DNA of 64,000 nt from 20CM-2-55-15 sp963738025 (GTDB lineage: Bacteria > Acidobacteriota > Terriglobia > 20CM-2-55-15). The stretch spans positions 558,001-622,000 of the forward strand of contig CAVTWA010000011.1 in assembly GCA_963738025.1 (NCBI GenBank), given 5' to 3'. Under the pieces are notes generated by a model. It was given only the letters and a program-made list of their open reading frames with translations. It had not been told where the DNA came from and did not search any database. How positions within the stretch are numbered: the stretch's first letter is position 1; each line of letters starts with the position of its first letter. The position numbers and the translations under genes are program-made. Of this stretch, positions 43,881 through 51,986 are shown one piece after another.

Positions 43881-44677
43881 AACCCCAAGGGATCACAAGG
43901 TCCATGCCCGCTTCCCAGGGCCAGGCCGTTCTTGATGGCCTCCGTAACAAAATCCTTACCCATTTGCACGGCCTCTTGCAGCTTCCGACCCTGCGCCAGG
44001 TATGCGGTAATCGCCGCCGACAAAACACATCCCGTTCCGTGCGTGTTATGGGCATCGAGCCGGGGCCCCCGCAGATGCACAAATGCCGAACCGTCAAAAA
44101 ATACATCGACGGCCTCCGGTCCCCCGGCATGGCCCCCTTTGATCAGGACATTCTTAGCTCCTAACCCATGAATCTGTAACGCCGCTTCCTCCATGTCTTC
44201 GACATCTGATACCGTCTTTCCCGTCAGAGCGGCCGCTTCGTCCAGATTTGGCGTTATCAGCATTGCAAGGGGCAACAGGGCGCGACGAAACTTGTCAATT
44301 GCTTGATCATTCAATAGCTTAGATCCGGACGTTGAAACCATTACTGGATCTACGACGAGATTCAGAATCCCGTACCGCTGAAGCTTCGCCGCGACGATAC
44401 CCACGACGTCTGCGGTCAGAAGCATTCCCGTCTTTGCCGCATGCGGCGGGATATCGGCAAAAACGGCATCGATCTGCTTTGCCACGAATTCCGGGTCGAC
44501 CTCAGCAGTGGCGGATACGCCTTGAGTGTTCTGCGCGGTCAGAGCAGCGATGACGGCCATCCCGTATACCCGAAGCCGGGAAAAGGTTTTGAGATCGGAT
44601 TGAATTCCGGCGCCCCCGCTGGGATCGGAGCCGGCGATTGTGAGCGCAATGCAGACTTTGATGGCCCCCGGCGTCAC
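43859..44677 (-). CDS. thiD: Hydroxymethylpyrimidine (phosphate) kinase ThiD
   Basis: A 272-residue ribokinase-fold enzyme that phosphorylates HMP and HMP-P to HMP-PP for thiamine synthesis. Signatures are 'ALTIAGSDPSGGAGIQSDLK' at the start, 'LVVDPVMVSTSGSKLL', 'ITPNLDEAAALTG' and the catalytic 'DAHNTHGTGCVLSAAI' (anion hole and Asp/Cys region). The GTG at 44677 overlaps the MOSC stop (GTGA) and gives the normal family length; a longer open frame lies inside the MOSC gene. The last residues 'NSGTVA' come from the inserted palindrome. No other thi genes are nearby. Confidence 0.9.
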   Translation of the reverse strand: MTPGAIKVCIALTIAGSDPSGGAGIQSDLKTFSRLRVYGMAVIAALTAQNTQGVSATAEVDPEFVAKQIDAVFADIPPHAAKTGMLLTADVVGIVAAKLQRYGILNLVVDPVMVSTSGSKLLNDQAIDKFRRALLPLAMLITPNLDEAAALTGKTVSDVEDMEEAALQIHGLGAKNVLIKGGHAGGPEAVDVFFDGSAFVHLRGPRLDAHNTHGTGCVLSAAITAYLAQGRKLQEAVQMGKDFVTEAIKNGLALGSGHGPCDPLGLNSGTVA

Positions 44678-45090
44678 AGAACCTGTACGGGATCGGAAAT
44701 ACGAACGAGGCCGGGAGAGACGACTTTCACAAACATGCCGCGCCGATTTTGCAGGGCCTCGCGCAACCCTGGACGCACCCGCTCCATCTGGATGCAGGGT
44801 TCGCATGGAATGGTGACCGATACGAGAGCGGCGCCGAGGCGGAGCTGTTGGCCTTCGCGGAGAGCCATAACGTCGATTCCATCCACCACGACGTTTTCGT
44901 AAATGCCCCCGGGCATTATCTGGAGTTCGTCCATGACGGAGCCAGACATCAGGAGAATCTGACGGCGCTTCCCGGGTGAGGCGTGGTGATCCCCGGCAAA
45001 GCCGCCGGAGACGGCATCTACCGCATCCAGAGGAATGGGCCTTTCGCCTTTCTCTCTTTTGATGAATAGCGCTCGCACTCTCCCGTCCAT
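44674..45090 (-). CDS. MOSC domain protein
   Basis: A 138-residue small MOSC (molybdenum cofactor sulfurase C-terminal) protein. It has 'RVRALFIKREKGERPI' at the start, 'GGFAGDHHASPGKRRQILLM' in the middle and the conserved Cys in 'VSVTIPCEPCIQMERVRPGL'. The family carries persulfide sulfur or binds molybdenum cofactor; stand-alone MOSC proteins may act in detoxifying N-hydroxylated bases or in sulfur transfer. It is coupled to thiD by a 4-bp overlap. Its ATG at 45090 lies back-to-back with the start region of the opposite-strand secreted-protein gene. Confidence 0.84.
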   Translation of the reverse strand: MDGRVRALFIKREKGERPIPLDAVDAVSGGFAGDHHASPGKRRQILLMSGSVMDELQIMPGGIYENVVVDGIDVMALREGQQLRLGAALVSVTIPCEPCIQMERVRPGLREALQNRRGMFVKVVSPGLVRISDPVQVL

Positions 45091-45101
45091 ATGACTCGCA
45101 T

Positions 45102-45107
45102 TATAAT
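45102..45107 (+). promoter_or_regulatory. Consensus -10 box, possible leaderless start
   Basis: A perfect TATAAT lies 7 bp before the ATG at 45115. If it is the -10 element, transcription would begin at or next to that ATG, giving a leaderless mRNA. No clear -35 TTGACA is visible at the expected distance. Confidence 0.4.
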
Positions 45108-45114
45108 GTTCCAC

Positions 45115-45738
45115 ATGTTTCGTGGAGCAACGTTTCTCCTGCTGGTGTTCGGCGCAACGATCGCATCGGCGCAGGTGCCACCGCCGCCCGGCGTGCCGTT
45201 CGATGCAAGCAAGCATCCCAATCCCATCATCACGTACGTCGACGATAAGGATTTCAAAGCAGCTACTCCGGAACAGGTACGCAAGGAAGCTGGAATCGAC
45301 CTTCTCAGCTTCTCTCAGGACGAGGCGAAACGGCAGTCGCTCGAGATGGCAGATGGCAGATTCGTGAAGAATATGCTGATTTTAAATTTGCGGACCGACG
45401 TCACGTTCTATCCAGTCGTCCGCCAGAAATTCAAATTGGCGGCAGGGGCGGATCTCGCGATGTACACATTTCGATTTCCCAAGGTCGCTCTACCTCTACC
45501 GAAGAACTTCACGGAAATCGTCTTGAACGAGGCTGCAATAGAAAAGAAGAAGAAACCCAGCGAGATGCGCTTCGGCGGCGAGAAACCGGAGACTTTCGTT
45601 ATCCGGGGCTCTCCGGCTCTGCTTTTCGAGAAGGACGGTCAGACCACCGTGTACTGGCAGGAAGACGGTGTCGGATACACCGTCACCAGCACGATCCCCC
45701 GTAAAGAACTGTTTAATGTGATTGAAGAGCTGCTGTAA
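45115..45738 (+). CDS. Secreted hypothetical protein
   Basis: A 207-residue exported protein with a signal peptide (about 1-19, ending 'TIASAQV'). A Pro-rich stretch follows ('VPPPPGVPF'), then a mixed alpha/beta region with 'FRFPKVALPLPKNFTEIVLN' and 'PETFVIRGSPALLFEKDGQT'. I do not recognise the family. The start is uncertain: ATGs at 45091, 45106 and 45115 are in frame. A TATAAT box just before 45115, and the need for a normal signal peptide, favour 45115. Confidence 0.62.
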   Translation: MFRGATFLLLVFGATIASAQVPPPPGVPFDASKHPNPIITYVDDKDFKAATPEQVRKEAGIDLLSFSQDEAKRQSLEMADGRFVKNMLILNLRTDVTFYPVVRQKFKLAAGADLAMYTFRFPKVALPLPKNFTEIVLNEAAIEKKKKPSEMRFGGEKPETFVIRGSPALLFEKDGQTTVYWQEDGVGYTVTSTIPRKELFNVIEELL

Positions 45739-45740
45739 TA

Positions 45741-45779
45741 CGGATTCAATCCGTTAAATCCGTTCAATCCGTGGCTTAT
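45741..45779. repeat. Family A hairpin repeat (half element)
   Basis: 'GGATTCAATCCGTTAAATCC' followed by 'GTTCAATCCGTGGCTTA' matches one arm of the family A elements. The TAA stop of the minus-strand barrel gene (45776-45778) is its terminal 'CTTA'. Confidence 0.7.
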
Positions 45780-46552
45780 TTAAATCTCCATCCCACGCCA
45801 ACCGAAATCACCGGATAAAACTGCACCAGCGAGTGCAAGGTATCGTATGGCGGCGTTCCGCTGTTGATCTTGTTTTCTTCGGAACGAATGTCGCTCTGGA
45901 TCAGAGGACTGGACGTCGGCTGGCACACGATCGGCGCTCCGGTTCCTCCGAGGCTGGCGCACGCGCTGCCGTTCAGATTAATCGTGGCCTCCGGTGAGCT
46001 TCCGAAAACGACACCGGCCTCGAAAGTGATGGATAGTCGCCGGCCACTGCGGCGCAAAAGGTTTCCAGTCCCGATAGTGGCCATCGGCGAGACCTTCGTA
46101 TGACTGAAATCGACTTCGGCCGTCCCGGTGACGGGGTTCGATGGATCGCTGATGTAGGTTCGGCTGCCCAGCGTAAAGGATTGCCCTCCCGGCACAAAGG
46201 CATCGCCTTCGGCTCGGTTGCCGTTATAAATCAACAGACCGGGACTGACATGGAACCCACGACCGACAAACCAGTCGTAATGGACCTCAACGGATCGCAG
46301 CCGCAGATCGGCGTCATATTTGATGCCATCCCGCGTGAAGTTCTGGTCGTAGTTGAAAAAATTGAATCCGCCCCGCACATTCGAGTTTTCGGTCACCCCG
46401 GTAGCGGCTTCAAACCCGATTCCAAGAGTAGAGATTTTCGCGCCGGCTCCCAACCGCGGTATGGGCTGCCCCGACTGGCCGAAACAAGGGGAGATAAACG
46501 CCACGACCAGGAAAAGCCACGTTGTGGCGCCTTGCCTGAAACAATGTCGCAT
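45776..46552 (-). CDS. Predicted outer-membrane beta-barrel protein
   Basis: A 258-residue protein with a signal peptide (about 1-25) and amphipathic strands throughout ('GFNFFNYDQNFTRDGIKY', 'RSVEVHYDWFVGRGFHVSPG'). It ends 'VQFYPVISVGVGWRFK', with an aromatic next to last. Two Cys ('SACASLGGTGAPIVCQP') sit in one loop and may form a disulfide. Homologues are annotated only as hypothetical outer-membrane proteins. Its stop codon lies in a family A repeat half-element. Confidence 0.7.
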   Translation of the reverse strand: MRHCFRQGATTWLFLVVAFISPCFGQSGQPIPRLGAGAKISTLGIGFEAATGVTENSNVRGGFNFFNYDQNFTRDGIKYDADLRLRSVEVHYDWFVGRGFHVSPGLLIYNGNRAEGDAFVPGGQSFTLGSRTYISDPSNPVTGTAEVDFSHTKVSPMATIGTGNLLRRSGRRLSITFEAGVVFGSSPEATINLNGSACASLGGTGAPIVCQPTSSPLIQSDIRSEENKINSGTPPYDTLHSLVQFYPVISVGVGWRFK

Positions 46553-46587
46553 GCAAATTACGCTAACACGGGGGCAATTCGCTTCGG

Positions 46588-47040
46588 CTATTTATCGGAG
46601 AAGACGAAATACACGGCAAGCGGTGCGACAACGAGCAGTGTGACAAAGGCCCCGATGAGCAAGCCCAGCTCGGGCAGGCCGGTGAAAGCCGCAAATAGTT
46701 CCCGTACGTAAGGAATCATTCCCCCGGCCAGCGCGGCGCCGACACCGATGGCCGCTGCGGCGGCCAGAGAATGTGCCAGCGTCAGCGGGCGTTCGGCGGC
46801 TTGCACGGCATCCCTTCGCGCGCGCAATTCGGCACGCCACCAGACCAGTCCAGCCGAAGGGACCCGGGCGTCGGTCAGCGCAACGCTGTGGTCTTCATGA
46901 AGGGCAACGGCGACGAACACGACCTCTTTGCACACCTGGCAAGCCATGGCGTGATCCCGCAGATCCGGGTCACATGCACCGGGCCATCGGCCGGACGTCA
47001 CGGCGTCGACGACTTCATGCTCGCGCGCACACTCCTTCAT
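46588..47040 (-). CDS. Anti-sigma-factor-like membrane protein
   Basis: A 150-residue protein whose N-terminal part has the zinc anti-sigma (ZAS) pattern His-x3-Cys-x2-Cys in 'LRDHAMACQVCKEVVF'. It is followed by two hydrophobic helices (about 90-112 and 120-146). It overlaps the ECF sigma gene by 4 bp (ATGA), the classic arrangement in which it holds that sigma factor inactive at the membrane. The sensed signal is unknown. The second helix and short tail leave little periplasmic domain, so sensing may occur inside the membrane. Confidence 0.8.
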   Translation of the reverse strand: MKECAREHEVVDAVTSGRWPGACDPDLRDHAMACQVCKEVVFVAVALHEDHSVALTDARVPSAGLVWWRAELRARRDAVQAAERPLTLAHSLAAAAAIGVGAALAGGMIPYVRELFAAFTGLPELGLLIGAFVTLLVVAPLAVYFVFSDK

Positions 47041-47594
47041 GACTTACCTCCAAGGAGCGACGCGAGCTTCTGCCGGGCGCGGAACAACAGCACTTTCATG
47101 CTGGTTATCTTTACACCTAAAGCGTCCGCGATTTCTCCGTGCGACATGCCTTCAGCATAAGCCAGCCACAGCGCATCACGTTCGCGAGGTTTGAGTTTGG
47201 CCATGGCGCTGGCCACGTCGGTCCGGTGCTGATGGTCGCGTGCTGCAGAGTCGCCGCCTCCGAGCGAGGCGGGCTCGTATCCATCCGGAAGTTGTTCGGC
47301 CCTGGGCACGCGATACGCATCGTTCGCCAGGTTGGTGGCGATCCGGAAAAGATAGTTCTTTCGATGGGCATCGCTCTCGAAGACAACCGGCGTGCGCAGG
47401 AACCGGTAATAGGTCTCCTGCAGAAGGTCGTCCGCATGGCCATCTCCGACCTTCCGTCGCAGATAGATCCAGAGCGGTCGTGCTGTTCGTTCGTATAACG
47501 CGCGGAAGCTGTCCTGGTCCATCTGCAGTGTGTCGTCTGCCGCGGCAATTGCCGGCTGGACTCGTTGAAGCTCAGAAAAAGTTATCTCTCGCAT
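47037..47594 (-). CDS. ECF-type RNA polymerase sigma factor
   Basis: A 185-residue sigma-70 family protein with region 2 ('RPLWIYLRRKVGDGHADDLL' then 'QETYYRFL') and region 4 ('LKPRERDALWLAYAEGMSHG' then 'EIADALGVKITSMKVLLFRA'), separated by a short linker. It directs core polymerase to stress or envelope promoters. It is coupled to a downstream ZAS anti-sigma gene. The hypothetical membrane protein just upstream (9 bp gap) probably belongs to the same transcript and may be part of the signalling unit. Confidence 0.9.
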   Translation of the reverse strand: MREITFSELQRVQPAIAAADDTLQMDQDSFRALYERTARPLWIYLRRKVGDGHADDLLQETYYRFLRTPVVFESDAHRKNYLFRIATNLANDAYRVPRAEQLPDGYEPASLGGGDSAARDHQHRTDVASAMAKLKPRERDALWLAYAEGMSHGEIADALGVKITSMKVLLFRARQKLASLLGGKS

Positions 47595-47603
47595 TGCTTT
47601 TCG

Positions 47604-48437
47604 TTACGTTGGAGGCCTTTCAGATGTTCCATGCACCAGGCCCAGATTTCGAGCAATCATATACGAGGCCACCGCCGACAGGATGAAACCGGCCCCGACC
47701 GCCAGACCAAGCACGCCCAGGATAAAGAAGGGCTGCGCCACCTGGTTTCGAATGTGACCGCTGGCATAATTCAACCCCACCCCGCCCAGCGCGAGAACCA
47801 GACCTGCCTGCACCGACCACAGTATCCGTCCTACGGATGATCCTGCGTTACCTCCAGGATCGAGGACGGGAGCCGAATCCAGGAAGCGCTTCCCTGCCGG
47901 GCTTTGGATATACGCAAGCAGGTCTTCGCTGGTCGTCAATCGATCCATCAGCCGCGAATGGATTTCACTCTGGTTCTTGAGCATGCGAAGCCATCGCCGG
48001 TAATCGATCAGGGACTTGATAATCCAGGTAATACCGCCGGTAATGCAGATGATGACCAGCGTCAGCGTCGTGTACTCCGCGATATCGGTCGTCGTCCGGT
48101 CTGGCGCGCGTTCGAAATTTCCTTCATACAATCCTCGCGGCGCTCCCAGAAAATAGGCGGCATTGTGCGTGACTTCAGGATGTTTTGTGATAAACGCCCC
48201 GAGGGCCGGATAGGGTGCCAGATAGTCCTTGTTCATCAGTAGCGCCGGATCGATCTGCAGAACGCGCTGCACGGTCGGCGGATATTGATTGAATATGGCA
48301 CCCAGTTGATCCCGCGTAGTCGAGGCATTGGAATCCGTGAGCAGCCCCTGGGCCGGCGCCGCCTGCCCCCTGGCAATTCCGGTATGAAGCGCCCCCGCCA
48401 GGATCATCATGATTACGACTTTGGCGTATCGTTCCAT
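47604..48437 (-). CDS. Membrane protein upstream of the ECF sigma gene
   Basis: A 277-residue protein with a signal peptide (about 1-24) and a periplasmic part that includes 'DPALLMNKDYLAPYPALGAF'. A membrane helix lies at about 125-141 ('YTTLTLVIICITGGITWIIK'), then a coiled segment ('MLKNQSEIHSRLMDRL'), and two more helices near the C-terminus. Similar proteins recur beside ECF sigma/anti-sigma pairs in Acidobacteria. The role is unknown; it is likely co-expressed with the sigma factor 9 bp downstream. Confidence 0.7.
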   Translation of the reverse strand: MERYAKVVIMMILAGALHTGIARGQAAPAQGLLTDSNASTTRDQLGAIFNQYPPTVQRVLQIDPALLMNKDYLAPYPALGAFITKHPEVTHNAAYFLGAPRGLYEGNFERAPDRTTTDIAEYTTLTLVIICITGGITWIIKSLIDYRRWLRMLKNQSEIHSRLMDRLTTSEDLLAYIQSPAGKRFLDSAPVLDPGGNAGSSVGRILWSVQAGLVLALGGVGLNYASGHIRNQVAQPFFILGVLGLAVGAGFILSAVASYMIARNLGLVHGTSERPPT

Positions 48438-48644
48438 CCCCTCTTATTACTCCGAATCAATAAAGAGGTTAACGAAGTGAGGGAGAGAAATCCGCGATCG
48501 GCGGGGCAGCTCGGAGCGCGAGCCCGATAAGGGCCTAAAGGACTGTATTCATTTTCAATAACTTCCGAGTTCGAATTTATCCGCTCTATGAAACTGGGGC
48601 TTCCGTCATGCGCTTAGGCGGGAACGACGCGCGGTTCGACGACA

Positions 48645-49136
48645 AGATTGCATTTGCTCGTCGTAGCGCGCGCTCTTCGACGGGCAGATTGCATTTGCTC
48701 GTCGTTGCACGCGCACGTCGACGAGCAGATTGCGTTTGCTCGTCGTTGCACGCGCTCGACGACGAGCAGATTGCATTTGCTCGTCGTCGCACGCACACTT
48801 CGACGAACAGATTGCGTTTGATCGTCGTAGCACGCGCTCGTCGACGGGCAGATTGCATTCGCTCGTCGTCGCACGCGCTCGTCGACGAGCAGATTACATT
48901 TGCTCGTCGTCGCACGCGCTCGTCGACGAGCAGATTGCGTTTGCTCGTCGTCGCACGCGCTCGTCGACGAGCAGATTGCATTTGCTCGTCGTCGCACGCG
49001 CTCGTCGACGAGCAGATTGCGTTTGCTCGTCGTCGCACGCACACTTCGACGAGCAGATTGCATTTGCTCGTCGAAGGACGCGCTCTCCAACGACAAGATT
49101 ACATTTCCCTTGCCCGCACCCGTAGCCCTGCGCCTA
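48645..49136. repeat. Twelve tandem 41-bp repeats with a central palindrome
   Basis: The unit starts 'AGATTGCATTTGCTCGTCGT' and continues 'CGCACGCGCTCGTCGACGAGC'. Copies start at 48645, 48686, 48727, 48768, 48809, 48850, 48891, 48932, 48973, 49014, 49055 and 49096, with no length variation. Most units carry the palindrome 'GCTCGTCGACGAGC'; units at both ends are the most diverged. There are no unique spacers, so it is not a CRISPR array. Several frames on both strands stay open only because of base composition. Confidence 0.93.
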
Positions 49137-49221
49137 ACGTCAAAAGACAACGCGTTCGGAAGCGATCTCAATCGCGTTTTTGATCGTTTTTATATATGTG
49201 AGGTTTTGGCGCTTTTTTTTT

Positions 49222-49251
49222 GAGGCACAAGACTGGTAAGACTTGTGCCTC
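49222..49251. repeat. Perfect 10-bp inverted repeat beside a T-run
   Basis: 'GAGGCACAAG' and 'CTTGTGCCTC' flank a 10-nt loop, with nine T bases before the hairpin on the plus strand. The T-run is on the wrong side for a terminator in either direction. Confidence 0.55.
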
Positions 49252-49259
49252 ATGGGAAA

Positions 49260-49337
49260 TGGGCGGCGTAGGGCTCGAACCTACGACCTTTCGGGTGTAA
49301 ACCGTGTATTTATTATGTGTCTCCCTCATTGCCGCCC
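49260..49337 (-). tRNA. tRNA-Val-like pseudogene
   Basis: The 3' half (49260-49303) is identical to the intact tRNA-Val at 51987-52059 except for one base, including anticodon loop 'TTTACAC', the variable region and the T arm. The 5' end still offers a perfect 7-bp acceptor stem (GGGCGGC/GCCGCCC), in which the changed base is compensated. The D arm and the 5' side of the anticodon stem are lost and about 5 nt longer. It is probably non-functional. Confidence 0.7.
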
Positions 49338-49652
49338 GCTCGATTGTCCAGGGGGTCATGCCGCCGGGACGTCGCGCCGCCGTCCGACAAGTCGGACCTA
49401 TCCAAGGAAGGATCAATAGCCGGCCTGCCGGGTTTCAGGGGGAGTGTTGCTTTCCGCCGGGGGCGGTGATTGCGGGGATTCTCACGTATAACTCAAACGG
49501 CATCAGAAGTTTGCTTCCGAAAGCGAAGCCCAAACTCGGCGGGGAGCGACCGGGGAGAGCGGGGACGGCTTTCAGTCTCGTGCCACCACGTCAGACATTG
49601 TCCGGTATGTATTGCGGCTTTCCTCCTACAGCCAAGTCATAAGGATCTCATT
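49338..49652. other. Gene-poor stretch after the tRNA-like sequence
   Basis: No gene is recognised before the small protein at 49653. A short palindrome 'GTCCGACAAGTCGGAC' lies at about 49383-49398. The region may contain promoter and operator signals for the downstream gene, but none is certain. Confidence 0.35.
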
Positions 49653-49886
49653 ATGATCCTCGGATCTTTCTTCCAGGGACGTGCTATTTTGCTTGGCGAC
49701 GGTGCCCACATCCAGATAGCGCGGCTTTGGGAATACTCCAAAGATCCGACCACGCTTGAATCACAGCTCGTGCAACACTTGGCTTATTGCGAGGACTGCA
49801 TGGGCATCCTTTGGTTGTGCCGATCATCCGAGTCATTCCAGCAAGCCAAAGACACACTTCGGGAGCACGGTATCACCGGCGTTTGA
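49653..49886 (+). CDS. Small protein with HxxxCxxC zinc-finger-like motif
   Basis: A 77-residue soluble protein containing 'VQHLAYCEDCMGILWLCR', which has the His-x3-Cys-x2-Cys spacing of ZAS anti-sigma domains, and a preceding helix 'HIQIARLWEYSKDPTTLESQ'. The start at 49653 follows 'ATAAGGATCTCATT'; a longer open frame upstream has no coding look. No sigma factor gene is adjacent; the neighbour is an orphan sensor kinase on the other strand. It might bind a distant sigma factor or simply zinc. Confidence 0.6.
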   Translation: MILGSFFQGRAILLGDGAHIQIARLWEYSKDPTTLESQLVQHLAYCEDCMGILWLCRSSESFQQAKDTLREHGITGV

Positions 49887-49973
49887 TGGGCGCGCATCGA
49901 TTCTGCTGCCGTTGTAGTCCTACGATAAGAAGGTGCGGCGGTTCAGACGAACCGGCGTCGACTTCATACTGAG

Positions 49974-51830
49974 TCAGTTCGAAGCCCCTTTGGCATTAAC
50001 GTCAGGCCGAGTAGCCTCCCCACCCCGGATGACGTCAACGGGAACCGTGGCCTCCACCCGAGTGCCACTGCCAGGGCTGGAGTGAATTTCGAGAGAGCCG
50101 CCAATCGCTTCCAGTCGCTCTTTCATGCTGATGATGCCGAGTCCTTTGTCCCTCATGGATTGAACGTCGAATCCTACACCATTGTCTACGACGCTCAGGG
50201 TGAGCCCGATCGCGGTCCCAGCGAGATGCACCTTCACTTCCTTGGCAAGGCTGTACTTGATCACATTCTGGAGCGCCTCCTGAACGATGCGGAACAGGCA
50301 CAGCATCACATCCGCCGAAAGCCTTGATGGAACATTGTCGTGCGTGAAGGCGATGGCGATCCCAGAGTGTGACAACTCGCGGGGAAGCGCCTCTAGGGCG
50401 GCGACGAGGCCAACCAGCTGGAGCCTGGCCGGATGCAGACTGTGCGACAAGTCGTGCACGCTTCTGGCAATCTCCACAGTGCGCGCCCGTGCCTCGGCGA
50501 GCCGCTTGCCTTCGCCAGCGTCGGTGACCTCCACCCGGTCGAGATCGAAGGTCAGCAGCGCCAGCTGCTGGTTGATATCGTCGTGCAGTTCGCGGGCGAT
50601 GCGCAAACGCTCGGTCTCCTGCGCGTTGACCATTCGCGCCCCGAGGTGGCGGTTCCGCTCGTCACTAGTACGGAGACTCTCCTGGCTTCGATGCAGCTCG
50701 GCTTCGGCGCGGTGCCGTCGCGCCCGTTGAATAAGCAGACCCGCAATCAGTCCTGACTGCACGATTAGCAGGATGAGAGCGGCAAGGATGTATCCCCTGT
50801 AGCGGTCCCAAACCGTCGGCGTTCGGAAGAGAACCTCCGTGCCGGGTGGGAGCTGAGCCTCGGACAGCCCCCAGCGATCCATCGCACGCCAGTCCACGAC
50901 CTGCACGGGGCGGGCGACTTCCGGCGGAGGCAGGGGCAGCTTAGGGGAGGCTCGATCCAGCACCTGAAGGAGCAGCCGCCCCGTCCGCATGCCGTCATCT
51001 CCGAAATCCATCGTGACACCGCCGACGATGCCGTCGCCGACCCAGTTGCGAGCGATCCCATAAACCGGAGCGGACGCCACTCGCGTGACGCTGGCGATGA
51101 GGTCGCCGGAATTGAATTGCTGCCCGCGCTTGTCGCGGTTGAAGGACGAAAGGATGGTGATGGTACGCGGCGGCAGCCCGCGCAGTTCCTGGAGCAGCGA
51201 TGCGTGCGTCCAGTCCTGCCACACCACGAGCTGCATCCTACCGACTAGTGGAGTCACGTCCCGCACGGCGCTGGCAAGCATGAGGGAGTCGTTCGGCGAG
51301 TTGCCTCCGACGAGGACGACTCTCTCCGCATCGGGCTGAAGGGCGCGAGCCATCTCGAACGTCGCGGCGAACGGTAGGAGCTGCTGCCTTCCAGTCACGT
51401 TCGCCGGAAGGGCAGAGAAGTCGATCACGGGCTCGAACGCTAGGCCGTACACGATGGGGACGCCCGGGAATTGAGAGCTCATCTGCTCGGTGGCGAACTT
51501 CAGGGCCTTCGTTCCTTCCGCCAGTATGGCGTCGAAGCCGAACCCGCGATACTTCTCGACGATGTAGTTGACGAGTTCCTCCCGGCCCTCGTTTTCGGGG
51601 AAGCGTTCGAGGTCCAGAAGCTCATCGTAGAACACGACCCGAGTGGGCGAGTCTGCTCGAACGACCGCTCGCAGCTGGTTGGTGAAAGCCACAACTCCCG
51701 GCGCTTTGGGATCATGGCCGTAGAGCATCAACACACGCTTCGGCGTGGGCTGGTCCTGGGCCGAGGCGATACTTTCCGGAGCCAATCCGATGAGAAAGAT
51801 CGCAATCATGGCGGTGAGCGCCTTACCCAT
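49974..51830 (-). CDS. Orphan sensor histidine kinase with ABC-binding-type sensor domain
   Basis: A 618-residue two-component sensor. A signal peptide or first helix (1-24) is followed by a periplasmic domain of about 310 residues ('RVLMLYGHDPKAPGVVAFTN', 'GVPIVYGLAFEPVIDFSALP') resembling ABC sugar-binding (TrpX/DUF) folds. A membrane helix lies near 345-365, then a HisKA_3 dimerisation domain with His416 in 'IARELHDDINQQLALLTF' and a HATPase domain ('FRIVQEALQNVIKYSLAKEV', 'GLGIISMKERLEAIGG'). It is a NarL-type kinase, but no response regulator is next to it. It lies between the degenerate and intact tRNA-Val, so it may be acquired cargo. Confidence 0.86.
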   Translation of the reverse strand: MGKALTAMIAIFLIGLAPESIASAQDQPTPKRVLMLYGHDPKAPGVVAFTNQLRAVVRADSPTRVVFYDELLDLERFPENEGREELVNYIVEKYRGFGFDAILAEGTKALKFATEQMSSQFPGVPIVYGLAFEPVIDFSALPANVTGRQQLLPFAATFEMARALQPDAERVVLVGGNSPNDSLMLASAVRDVTPLVGRMQLVVWQDWTHASLLQELRGLPPRTITILSSFNRDKRGQQFNSGDLIASVTRVASAPVYGIARNWVGDGIVGGVTMDFGDDGMRTGRLLLQVLDRASPKLPLPPPEVARPVQVVDWRAMDRWGLSEAQLPPGTEVLFRTPTVWDRYRGYILAALILLIVQSGLIAGLLIQRARRHRAEAELHRSQESLRTSDERNRHLGARMVNAQETERLRIARELHDDINQQLALLTFDLDRVEVTDAGEGKRLAEARARTVEIARSVHDLSHSLHPARLQLVGLVAALEALPRELSHSGIAIAFTHDNVPSRLSADVMLCLFRIVQEALQNVIKYSLAKEVKVHLAGTAIGLTLSVVDNGVGFDVQSMRDKGLGIISMKERLEAIGGSLEIHSSPGSGTRVEATVPVDVIRGGEATRPDVNAKGASN

Positions 51831-51986
51831 TGAGTATCCTGTGCACCTAATCTCAGCTCGTTTGGGGCTTGCTGCAGCTTAGCATGTCCGGCTTAAGTTA
51901 CTTTTATCGTCATGACCCGACGTGGCCGTCCGCGCACATCTCGCGTGGATGTGCCCGTAAACCTTCAAATGAGATGAGTGATTTAA

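Noticed and set aside
48645..49136. CRISPR array
   Set aside because: The repeats are head-to-tail with no unique spacers, and no cas genes are present.
48586..49223. Long open frames of up to about 190 codons on both strands across the 41-bp repeats, encoding Cys/Arg/Ser-rich peptides
   Set aside because: At least two frames on each strand are open at once because the unit lacks stop codons and 41 is not a multiple of three. There is no ribosome site or known domain, so it is best read as a non-coding tandem array.
49222..49251. Factor-independent terminator for the tRNA-like sequence
   Set aside because: The T-run precedes the hairpin on the plus strand and would be an A-run after it on the minus strand, the wrong side for termination in both directions.
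49304..51986. A complete integrative island between two att copies
   Set aside because: No integrase is inside the segment and the left tRNA-like copy has its own compensated 5' acceptor strand, so a simple att duplication is not proven; kept only as one of two readings.
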